5,943 nt of DNA from DATKIY01 sp035543875 (GTDB lineage Bacteria; Actinomycetota; Actinomycetes; JAHEKZ01), in contig DATKIY010000203.1 in the NCBI GenBank assembly GCA_035543875.1, positions 1 through 5,943 on the forward strand, read 5' to 3'. Of the stretch, positions 1 through 5,558 are shown in pieces; the first letter of the stretch is position 1, and every line of letters begins with the position of its first letter. The notes beneath the pieces are model-generated. The model worked only from the letters and a program-made list of their open reading frames with translations. It was not told where the DNA came from and searched no databases. The position numbers were made by a program, and so were the translations under genes.

Positions 1-47
1 TGTTGGAGCAGCGGCCACGTGTCACCTGAGCCGGGATTCATCCTTCT

Positions 48-70
48 CGGCTTCGTCATGGACGAAACCG
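48..70 (-). terminator. Stem-loop, likely terminator of the beta-helix gene
   Basis: A 10-base arm at 48-57 pairs with 61-70 across a 3-base loop. In minus-strand RNA all ten positions pair, one of them as a G-U wobble. In plus-strand RNA the same position is a C-A mismatch. The structure therefore fits the minus strand best, and it lies 44 bases beyond the stop of the minus-strand beta-helix gene. There is no U-tract after it, which is common for actinobacterial terminators but makes the call less certain. Confidence 0.5.
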
Positions 71-113
71 CAACGAGTTCGATTTGAGGCTACGATCTTC
101 CAACCGGACTTGG

Positions 114-1208
114 CTAGCTGCAGGTGATCGGGAGGGGGGTAGGTGGATCGTCGGGGTTGTTCGGACTGATCATCCCGGTCCATGGGTTGGTTCCGGTGTT
201 GTCGCAGACCTCCACGCTCCCGGTGGTGTAGATCCCACCGCCGGTCTGAGCAGTGTTTCCGGTTACCGCGGCTGTATCTCTTAAGGTCACCGGGTTGAAT
301 CTGAACCCCCGGATACCGCCGCCGTAGACAGTGGCCGAGTTGTCGGTCACGGACGATGATCCGTTCAAAGCGGCACTCCCACCCCGGAGGTAGATCCCGC
401 CACCTTCTTGAGCGATGTTGCCCGTTACCGACGATTCGTCATTCAGGGTGATCGCGCCACCCGTGATCCCACCACCGAGAAAGTGTGCCGAGTTTCCGGC
501 TACCGAGGACGAGTCGTTCATCGTTACTTCGCCAGTGCTCGTGAAGATTCCTCCGCCGCCGGTTCCGGCGACGTGACGCGACTCGTTTCCCGAGATCGTT
601 GAGGTGTTGTTCAAAACAACGACACCGGAGAGGTTGAAGATGCCTCCACCGTTGTGGCGCGCATAGTTGTCCATCACGCGGGACGAGTCGTTGAGTGTGA
701 CTAGGCCACGGTTGTTGAAGATTCCCCCGCCCCCCGCGGTCGGCTGTTGTCGAGCAGCGTTTGCAGTAACCGAAGTGGAGCCGCTGAGAGCGAGACTGCC
801 GTGCTTGACGAGTATGCCTCCTCCTCGATTGCCAACTCCACCGGTGATCGTTAGATCTATCAGTGTGACGTCCGTCGACTTGAGGCGAACCAACAGCACC
901 TGTGTCACGTCGTTGCCGTCAAGGGTCGCATGTGGAAACGCTGCGGTCGACTTCCCGACAACAGTTAAATCTCGCCTGATCACGAAGAATCCGACGCAAT
1001 TTCCCGCTACCTGAACCACGTCGTCCTTCTGGGCAGCGTTGATAACACGCTGCAGGTCCGCCTCACCCACACCACCCGTAGTCAGATTCTTTGCTTGGCA
1101 AGCACTCGTACCTGCTTGCGCAACGTTGCCGATTGCGAGAACTGAAGCAACCAAAGCCAGAAACGCCGCAACCGGTAAGAGTCGACGGTTGCATCGCAGT
1201 GAGCTCAT
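114..1208 (-). CDS. Secreted right-handed beta-helix repeat protein
   Basis: A 364-residue exported protein of unknown specific role, probably a wall-associated or extracellular parallel beta-helix. The ATG at 1208 is chosen over the upstream in-frame start at 1235 because GGGGTGA (1216-1222) lies 7 bases before it and because it gives a normal signal peptide: Arg residues at 5, 8 and 9, a hydrophobic stretch at about 10-27, and a cleavage site AQA/G after residue 32. Residues about 50-72 (DLQRVINAAQ, then VAGNCVG) resemble the entry segment of actinobacterial beta-helix proteins. From about residue 128 the chain is a series of roughly 25-30-residue rungs, each starting GGGI and followed by LNDSSSVTGN-like strands; eight GGGI starts are visible. 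The GGGI/Y motif recalls chlamydial Pmp repeats, but FxxN motifs are mostly absent. Cysteines at 37 and 70, and two near the C-terminus, could form disulfides. No catalytic residues of a pectate-lyase type are recognisable. The fold is well supported; the function is unknown. Confidence 0.85.
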   Translation of the reverse strand: MSSLRCNRRLLPVAAFLALVASVLAIGNVAQAGTSACQAKNLTTGGVGEADLQRVINAAQKDDVVQVAGNCVGFFVIRRDLTVVGKSTAAFPHATLDGNDVTQVLLVRLKSTDVTLIDLTITGGVGNRGGGILVKHGSLALSGSTSVTANAARQQPTAGGGGIFNNRGLVTLNDSSRVMDNYARHNGGGIFNLSGVVVLNNTSTISGNESRHVAGTGGGGIFTSTGEVTMNDSSSVAGNSAHFLGGGITGGAITLNDESSVTGNIAQEGGGIYLRGGSAALNGSSSVTDNSATVYGGGIRGFRFNPVTLRDTAAVTGNTAQTGGGIYTTGSVEVCDNTGTNPWTGMISPNNPDDPPTPLPITCS

Positions 1209-1693
1209 GGCCAGTTCACCCCACAAATCCCGCATCAGCGCCTCAGACCCGCGCGAAGACCGAACAAATCGATGTCACCACCATAGGTTAACGGGCGACG
1301 AACCGTCTCCCGATCGCAGAAGCGGAAGCGGGTCACGCCCCGATGGTTCCAAGGTTTCGATGTGCAGGCAGCGGCTTGCTCTCACCACTCAGTACGCGCG
1401 TGGCCGGGGAAAGTCACCAAGGACCTGCTGTGTCCGGCTTTGGGCTTCCTCCGTAATGGTGTAACCCCGCTCAGCCACTGTGGCTGCCGGTTCGGAACAT
1501 TGCGCTGCGTGCGGGATGACGTACAACCACGCGAGCCGTCCCCAGCCGATGGTGTCGCGTCGCCACGCCTGTCCTGTCATCACGTGACCGTAGCCCTGAC
1601 CGGGACATGAGACAGCCCCCGGTCGATCGGTCACGTCACCGACCACATCTAAGCGGCGACCTCGAAGGCCGGTCCTCGACACCGCCGTCGACA
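1209..1693. other. Intergenic stretch without a convincing gene
   Basis: These 485 bases contain the ribosome binding site and presumably the promoter of the minus-strand beta-helix gene, but I cannot point to a clear -10/-35 pair. The longest minus-strand frame here (1389-1694, 101 codons, GTG start) has no ribosome binding site and begins on the stop of the broken DUF2510 gene. Its last 30 or so residues (including ERGYTITEEAQSRTQQVL) look somewhat protein-like and might be a relic, but I do not recognise a family. The plus-strand frames show no coding character. TCGGT/ACCGA (5 base pairs, 6-base loop) near 1634-1649 is too weak to call a terminator. Confidence 0.4.
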
Positions 1694-2006
1694 CTAGTTC
1701 CGGGTTGCCAGCAGCAGGACGAGGGCGACCACCGCTACACCTGTGAGCACGAGCCCGATGGCGTTAAAGGGTCTGACTCGCACTAAATATTGCTTTGGCG
1801 GTCTTGGAGTTGTACTCACGTAGCTCGTCGTTGGCGGTACGGAAACGTGGGCGTGCGGCGGGCAGTCGGATTGCGGCGCGATGCTCGGTCCACTGTTGTC
1901 CATTCCAGTACCGCTGATACCCCTGGCACTCCGGGTCGGGATACCAGCCCGGCCGCGGAGTCAGCTGCCTTCGATGATTGGCCCTGCGAGCACGCGAACC
2001 CGCCAA
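1694..2006 (-). pseudogene. Frameshifted DUF2510 plus transmembrane protein
   Basis: Two overlapping minus-strand frames make one protein. The first, read from TTG at 2006, has the full DUF2510 signature: PGWYPDP at residues 19-25, then YQRYWNGQQWTEH at 30-42. After His42 (codon 1883-1881) this frame turns into unrelated residues and stops at 1764. The next frame, reached by skipping one base between about 1884 and 1860, continues with a Pro/Ser/Thr-rich linker (APQSDCPPHAHVSVPP) and a C-terminal membrane helix (AIGLVLTGVAVVALVLLLA), ending with TAG at 1694. DUF2510 followed by a low-complexity linker and a transmembrane helix is a common actinobacterial arrangement of unknown function. Removing one base would give about 103 residues. 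The TTG start directly abuts, and is in frame with, the tetR stop codon, and there is no ribosome binding site, so the start may also be lost. The cause is either a real one-base insertion or a sequence error. Confidence 0.7.
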
Positions 2007-2690
2007 CTACTGAGTAGGCCAAGGCGAGGTGACTACCGGGCCACGCGATAGCACCGGTGAGTCGGCGAGGAGTGCGCCTGCAAGTTGGTTTGCCAACCAG
2101 CGTCGGTATTCGTCCGGCGTCCACCCCTGCTCTCGCACAAGGCCGATGAAGATTCGGGACTCGCAAAGGGCCCAGACGATGTCGGCGGCACGTTCTCGAT
2201 CGAGGCCTGGTGCGAATGCGCCTTTGTCGATTAGTTGGACGAACTCAGCCATACCTTCACGACGCTTGCCCTGCCGCCACGCGAGATCGCTGCGGACCTG
2301 CTCGTCAACACCGGAAGCCTGAACCATCACATCGTTCAGGTCAGCCAGTCGCATGTGTACATCCGTGACGAAGTCAGCCAGCAGCGCCACCTGTTTTCCC
2401 GGGTCAGGCTCGGCCGCGACATCTGCGGCGATCTGCCGTTCGGCAATCGGCACGGGCTCGTCGTCGCCAGCAATCCCAACGTCCAGCATTGTCTTGAGCA
2501 AGCCGGACTTGCCGCCGAATGCAGCCGAGACGGTCGCCGGCGCGACACGTGCGGCAGTTGCGATATCCGCGACCGTGGTTGCGGCGTAGCCGCGCTCGAC
2601 AAAGAGTTGTCGTCCCGCGTCGATGATCGCGGCTCTGGTCCGGGCGGCTGACTCTTTGCGACGGGAGGCGTCGTACTGGCGTCTTGACAC
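2007..2690 (-). CDS. TetR-family transcriptional repressor
   Basis: A 227-residue cytoplasmic DNA-binding regulator, within the normal TetR length. The N-terminal domain has the usual order: RTRAAIIDAGRQLFVERGYA (17-36), then TTVADIATAARVAPATVSAAF (38-58) as the helix-turn-helix, then GGKSGLL (59-65), equivalent to the family's F-x-x-K-x-x-L motif. The rest is the helical ligand and dimer domain, which diverges too much to indicate a ligand. The GTG at 2690 is chosen because AAAAGGAG (2694-2701) lies just before it (4-base gap) and because starts further upstream would place coding sequence across the operator-like palindrome. The divergent neighbour at 2790 is the obvious target, and autoregulation is likely because both genes share the palindrome at 2715-2729. 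The stop TAG (2007-2009) is followed at once, in frame, by the broken DUF2510 gene. The family call is secure; the target is inferred from layout. Confidence 0.92.
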   Translation of the reverse strand: MSRRQYDASRRKESAARTRAAIIDAGRQLFVERGYAATTVADIATAARVAPATVSAAFGGKSGLLKTMLDVGIAGDDEPVPIAERQIAADVAAEPDPGKQVALLADFVTDVHMRLADLNDVMVQASGVDEQVRSDLAWRQGKRREGMAEFVQLIDKGAFAPGLDRERAADIVWALCESRIFIGLVREQGWTPDEYRRWLANQLAGALLADSPVLSRGPVVTSPWPTQ

Positions 2691-2711
2691 CGTGCTCCTT
2701 TTCAATATAGT
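2684..2711 (+). promoter_or_regulatory. Sigma-70-type promoter for the barrel-protein gene
   Basis: TTGACA at 2684-2689 matches the -35 consensus perfectly. TATAGT at 2706-2711, one base off TATAAT, follows after a 16-base spacer. Transcription would start near 2717-2719, about 72 bases before the ATG at 2790. The -35 box overlaps codons 2 and 3 of the divergent tetR gene. This is a sequence match only; no start site is known. Confidence 0.6.
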
Positions 2712-2714
2712 CAT

Positions 2715-2729
2715 CACTATTGAATAGTG
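2715..2729. promoter_or_regulatory. Perfect palindrome, probable TetR operator
   Basis: CACTATTGAATAGTG is a perfect inverted repeat with 7-base arms and a single central base at 2722. It covers the expected transcription start of the plus-strand promoter and lies upstream of the tetR start. Related half-sites surround it: ATAGT/ACTAT at 2707-2711 and 2716-2720, and another TAGTGC at 2742-2747, 17 bases from the copy at 2725-2730. Size, symmetry and location fit a TetR dimer site. Binding by the adjacent regulator is an inference. Confidence 0.6.
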
Positions 2730-2789
2730 CCTCACCCAGAGTAGTGCATCAGGGCGAGAGGCCACCAACCGAAGTTAGGAGTTCACACC

Positions 2790-3098
2790 ATGTATGCGTT
2801 CTGCCAAGACATGCCAGGCATATCGGTTGAAGACCAGGAGACGTTCGCACAGCTGATTGACCCCGCCGCGTTGCAGGAGTGCATTGCTCACGTAGTGGGG
2901 CCGATCGATGGTGGCTGTCGCATGATTGACGTCTGGGAATCCAAGTCGTCCTACCGTCGCTTCCAACAGCAGCACCTGTTTCCTGCCCTACAGCAGTGGG
3001 CCGAACAACAACCGAACCAGAGCGGCGCCGGAAAGATGCCTGCGTTCACCGTCTTCGACGTCAGCGGCGCGGGATACCGCGTTGGGGCTGAGGCATAG
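2790..3098 (+). CDS. Small dimeric alpha-beta-barrel-like protein
   Basis: A 102-residue cytoplasmic protein without signal peptide or membrane helix. The opening strand MYAFCQDMPG, the central HVVGPIDGGCRMIDVWES (about residues 34-51), and the following helix SYRRFQQQHLFPAL resemble small actinobacterial proteins of the dimeric alpha-beta barrel (ABM-like) superfamily. Members include monooxygenases and many proteins of unknown activity; no active-site residue can be assigned here. The ATG at 2790 is supported by AGGAG at 2777-2781 with an 8-base gap. The gene is divergent from tetR and has its own promoter (2684-2711) with a palindrome at the start point, so repression by that TetR and induction by its ligand is the likely control. 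Cys5, Cys31 and Cys43 are present, with no evident metal motif. The fold assignment is moderate and the specific function unknown. Confidence 0.8.
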   Translation: MYAFCQDMPGISVEDQETFAQLIDPAALQECIAHVVGPIDGGCRMIDVWESKSSYRRFQQQHLFPALQQWAEQQPNQSGAGKMPAFTVFDVSGAGYRVGAEA

Positions 3099-3123
3099 TC
3101 ATCAGCGGTCGTTCGCGGCCGCC

Positions 3124-3196
3124 GCGGGTGTAGTTCAGTGGCAGGGCATCAGATTCCCAGCTGCCTGTGTGAGTTCGATGCTCGCCACCCGCTCCA
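3124..3196 (+). tRNA. Degenerate tRNA-Gly (CCC-like), probably a pseudo-tRNA
   Basis: The sequence folds as a tRNA at both ends. The acceptor stem GCGGGTG (3124-3130) pairs with CACCCGC (3186-3192), followed by T and an encoded CCA (3194-3196). A D arm GTTC/GGGC is possible with two G-U pairs, and the T arm GTGAG/CTCGC encloses TTCGATG. The anticodon arm is damaged. The loop region TTCCCA matches the usual tRNA-Gly(CCC) TTCCCAA with one base missing, and only CAG/CTG pairs in the stem, with mismatches above and below it. The body is 70 nucleotides without CCA, one short of a normal tRNA-Gly. Restoring the missing base alone would still leave two stem mismatches, so a single sequencing error does not explain it. 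It could be a decayed gene copy or an old integration site; a working unusual tRNA seems less likely. Confidence 0.6.
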
Positions 3197-3436
3197 TACC
3201 AACGAGCCCTACCTCTCTGCTTTAGCCCGGCGTCGCGTCCGTTCTCGCTTAGTCATAGTTGGCGCTCACAGTAGCCGGGAGAGCAAGCGCTTACATCTTC
3301 GTGCGTCAATCCGACGTTTGCGCGGCCCCGTGCGTGGCATCGGCGAGCAGCTCGCGTCAGCGACCTCTCGCGAACAAGCCTTGGAAATACTGGCGGATAC
3401 CCGGTCTAGTCTTGTTCAGTGAACGGAGGGATGCCC
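3197..3436 (+). other. Non-genic stretch with a possible 3' gene fragment
   Basis: This 240-base stretch between the tRNA-like element and the immunity gene has no complete gene. One plus-strand frame, about 3300-3422, looks protein-like (GIGEQLASATSREQALEI, an amphipathic helix pattern) and ends at TGA 3420-3422, 14 bases before the immunity gene's preferred start. Upstream of about 3300 the frame loses coding character. It could be the 3' end of a lost upstream partner such as a toxin gene, but I recognise no family. Only GGAGG at 3425-3429, the ribosome binding site of the next gene, is well supported. Confidence 0.25.
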
Positions 3437-4007
3437 GTGACCCGGATCTACAAGGCAGACGGCGAAGATGGCTTTGAGTTGGTTATCCCAACCGTGTTTG
3501 GTGCCTTTGATCGGTTTCTGGCGGCCCGTAGCCTTCCAGACACGGCGACTTTGGTTCCGGAATCGGCTGATCTTCTCACGAGAGATGTGGACGACGTGCG
3601 CGCGCAAGCGCGCTTATATGCCCTGGCTAAGCTCCCACACGCTGGCACTCCGGGACGAGGCAATCGAGAAGGTCGGGCCGTTGCTCGCACCCTTCGGCCG
3701 GTTTGTGCGCCTCGATTGTCCGGATGCGCATCTCGCAGCCTTCGTTGCCAGACCCTTGGCCGGTGCCCTCGATCAAGACCGATCAGAGATCGTCCGCTTT
3801 CGAAGCTCTGGTGAGGGGGTCAAGCGGATTGAGAACGTGCACTTCCGTTCAGATGCAGTTGCGTCACAAGGCGTCTTCTGCCTTCCGGAGTTCATACGCG
3901 GCCCGCTGTACCTGACCGAGGATCTAGTGGACAGGATCATTGCGACCAACCATTCTTCCGGGACCGTATTTGCCGAGATTTCGACGGGTCGAGCCACGTT
4001 CGCGTAG
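3437..4007 (+). pseudogene. Frameshifted Imm11/DUF1629-type immunity protein
   Basis: Two plus-strand frames make one protein of about 189 residues, the usual length for this family. The first frame starts at GTG 3437 (GGAGG at 3425-3429, 7-base gap) with TRIYKADGEDGFELVIP and reads sensibly to about DVDDVRAQARLY. The next frame, one base further on, takes over with PWLSSHTLALRDEAIEKV, then GPLLAPFGRFVRLDCPD, GALDQDRSEIVRF, VFCLPE and GPLYLTEDLVDRI, ending TAG at 4005-4007. These segments follow the order of the Imm11 (DUF1629) family, including the LDxxRSE motif and the late F-x-L-P-E, P-L-Y-x-(T/S)-(E/D) motif. The shift falls within about 3597-3622, in a GCGC-rich stretch with the palindrome AAGCGCGCTT (3606-3615), where slippage is plausible. 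Imm11 proteins are thought to protect against polymorphic toxins; no toxin gene is visible beside it. Family placement is by motif memory, not a search. The +1 shift may be real decay or a base error. Confidence 0.65.
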
Positions 4008-4113
4008 CAGCAACCCGGGCATGGCATATTCCGGAAAAGCCAGTCTTCGGGACGGCGCGCTGGGAGAATCAAGTCGTCACTTTCCACCCTCAGCCTGATC
4101 GACTCGGCGTAGT

Positions 4114-4136
4114 CTCCAGCAAGACGTCGCTGGAGG
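4114..4136 (+). promoter_or_regulatory. Hairpin that masks the ribosome binding site of the propeller gene
   Basis: CTCCAGC (4114-4120) pairs perfectly with GCTGGAG (4129-4135) across an 8-base loop (AAGACGTC); T4113 and G4136 can add a G-U pair. The ribosome binding site GGAGG (4132-4136) forms the 3' arm, so the hairpin would block initiation at ATG 4142. The pairing is read directly from the sequence. A regulatory role, such as translational gating or a temperature-responsive element, is inference. Confidence 0.5.
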
Positions 4137-4141
4137 TGTTG

Positions 4142-5461
4142 ATGAAGCGATCGCGTGTCCTGGTGCTGATCATGGCGGCAATTGCCAGTGGTTCCGCCTT
4201 GCCGGCCCTGATGACCACAGCCCGTGCCGCTGGACCAAGTCTGGCTATCGTGTCGCTGAACTCAGCGGAGGAACAGGCCAATAACCAGGTTCGTGAGGCG
4301 AGTGCCACACCTGACGGACGTTACGTCGTCTTTTCAACGCTGGCGGACAACGTGGTCGCCAACGACACCAACGAATTCGTGGACATTTTCGTGAGGGACA
4401 CGGTCAACGGCACAACCAGCCTAGTCTCAGCGAACCAAGTTGGCCTGCCCGCAAACGCCATCAGCCGTTCCCCGGTTATTTCTGACGACGGGCGCTACAT
4501 CGTGTTCTCGTCTGGCGCCACCGATCTTGTCGACGCGCAGACGCACGGAACCAACATTTACCTGTCCGATCAAACGACGGGTGATCTCACACTTGTCTCC
4601 GTCAACAACAACAGCGTCCCGCAGAACGGTGGGAGCGGTTTCGCGGCGGTGGATATGACCCCTGATGGTCGATTCGTCGCCTTTACCTCCACAGCGACAA
4701 ACCTTTCAGCTCGTGACAGCAACGACACAGTAGACGTCTACGTGCGCGATCTGCAGCAAGGAAAGACAACCCTCGTCTCGGTGGCAAGAAGCGGAAAGGT
4801 GGCAGCTGGTCGCAGCCGCGATCCCAGCATTTCCTCGGACGGAAACGTCGTCGCTTTTCTGTCAGCCTCCTCCCGTCTGGTCAACGGCGACACAAACGGC
4901 CTTGAAGACGACTTTGCCAGGGATCGCGCCGCAAAGAGCACAGAAATCGTCTCGGTCAGTGGCGACGGGGAAGCGGCTAACGGCAAGGCATGGTTTCCTC
5001 CTTCGATATCTGGTGGAGGACGCTTCGTCGCATTCACCTCTGTCGCTACAAATCTCGGCTCGACGCCCACCGAGCCCCACAGGGGCAACGTGTTCCTGCA
5101 CGACCGGGAAACCGGCGCGACAAAGGTCATCTCCAAGGCTGCGGACGGTACAACTTGCCACGACTGCACCACTCCCATCTTCAGCGAAGACGGTCGGAGC
5201 ATTCTGTTCACGAGCAGTTCCCCCCTGACATCGGACGATCAGAACATCGCATACGACGCATACTTGTGGGACCGCCCCAACCAGCAAATGATCCTCATAT
5301 CCAAGCCCCTCGACGGTCCCAATACCGCGTTGGCACCGGCATACGCGGTCGCGATATCTGGCGACGGTCGGTTCGTCTACTTCAGCAGTGACGACGACCA
5401 GCTAGTGCCCAACGACACGCAGCCCTACGCCGATCTCTTCGTTCTTGACCGGACGGGCTAA
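4142..5461 (+). CDS. Secreted seven-repeat PD40/TolB-like beta-propeller protein
   Basis: A 439-residue exported protein. The ATG at 4142 is preferred over GTG 4136 and TTG 4139 because GGAGG (4132-4136) lies 5 bases upstream and overlaps the earlier starts. The signal peptide has KRSR at 2-5, a hydrophobic core at 6-24, and cleavage ARA/A after residue 29. The mature chain contains seven PD40-type repeats about 58 residues apart, with the DG-type turns at residues 58, 116, 175, 233, 291 (GG instead of DG), 350 and 408. Each has the pattern S-x-DGR-(F/Y)-V-x-F-S, then an NDTN-like turn, then D-(I/V)-(F/Y)-V-R-D and L-V-S. The N-terminal SLAIVS segment probably supplies the strand that closes blade seven. 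Repeats of this type form TolB-like propellers, usually involved in binding; no enzyme domain is attached. The only cysteines, C339 and C342 (CHDC), sit in the loop before blade six and could form a disulfide. The gene stands alone behind the immunity pseudogene. Ligand or partner unknown. Confidence 0.9.
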   Translation: MKRSRVLVLIMAAIASGSALPALMTTARAAGPSLAIVSLNSAEEQANNQVREASATPDGRYVVFSTLADNVVANDTNEFVDIFVRDTVNGTTSLVSANQVGLPANAISRSPVISDDGRYIVFSSGATDLVDAQTHGTNIYLSDQTTGDLTLVSVNNNSVPQNGGSGFAAVDMTPDGRFVAFTSTATNLSARDSNDTVDVYVRDLQQGKTTLVSVARSGKVAAGRSRDPSISSDGNVVAFLSASSRLVNGDTNGLEDDFARDRAAKSTEIVSVSGDGEAANGKAWFPPSISGGGRFVAFTSVATNLGSTPTEPHRGNVFLHDRETGATKVISKAADGTTCHDCTTPIFSEDGRSILFTSSSPLTSDDQNIAYDAYLWDRPNQQMILISKPLDGPNTALAPAYAVAISGDGRFVYFSSDDDQLVPNDTQPYADLFVLDRTG

Positions 5462-5476
5462 CTCCCAGTACTGCCA

Positions 5477-5488
5477 AGCGCTAGCGCT
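5477..5488. repeat. Short perfect palindrome after the propeller gene
   Basis: AGCGCTAGCGCT is a 12-base perfect palindrome 15 bases beyond the TAA of the propeller gene, in the 97-base gap between two convergent genes. As RNA it could form only a 4-base-pair stem with a CUAG loop and no U-tract, so it is at best a weak bidirectional terminator. I found no better terminator in this gap. Confidence 0.3.
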
Positions 5489-5558
5489 GCGGAGACCCCT
5501 CCACGCGAGTCCCGTAACCAACCGGGCGCGGCGGGGCCATCGGGAAGCTAGAACTGCC

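Noticed and set aside
70..95. GAGTTCGATTT resembling the T arm of a tRNA, as a possible second copy of the 3196-side element
   Set aside because: Only the TTCGAT core matches; no acceptor stem or T stem can be built around it, so it is chance.
667..1464. Long plus-strand frames opposite the beta-helix gene and across its start
   Set aside because: They are antisense shadows: biased composition, no ribosome binding sites, no domains, while the minus strand has clear repeats and a signal peptide.
1389..1694. Minus-strand 101-codon frame beginning with GTG on the stop of the DUF2510 gene
   Set aside because: No ribosome binding site, no recognisable domain in the first two thirds, mixed third-position GC. 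The last 30 residues look protein-like but are not enough for a gene call.
2235..2651. Plus-strand 138-codon frame opposite tetR
   Set aside because: Antisense of a well-supported TetR gene with an obvious helix-turn-helix; no ribosome binding site or family resemblance.
2700..2750. A defined minus-strand promoter for tetR
   Set aside because: TATATT at 2704-2709 would start transcription inside the ribosome binding site and has no matching -35 box; other candidates are no better.
2691..2768. Longer tetR start (TTG at 2768, or ATG within 2691-2768)
   Set aside because: It would place coding sequence over the palindrome and promoter and lacks a ribosome binding site, whereas GTG 2690 has AAAAGGAG just before it.
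3099..3123. GC-rich palindromic sequence (GCGGCCGC) after the barrel gene as a terminator
   Set aside because: Self-complementary bases without a workable loop or U-tract, overlapping the start of the tRNA-like element.
4738..5287. Minus-strand frames of 141 and 157 codons inside the propeller gene
   Set aside because: The plus strand carries seven conserved repeats through the whole region; these frames have no domain or start signal.
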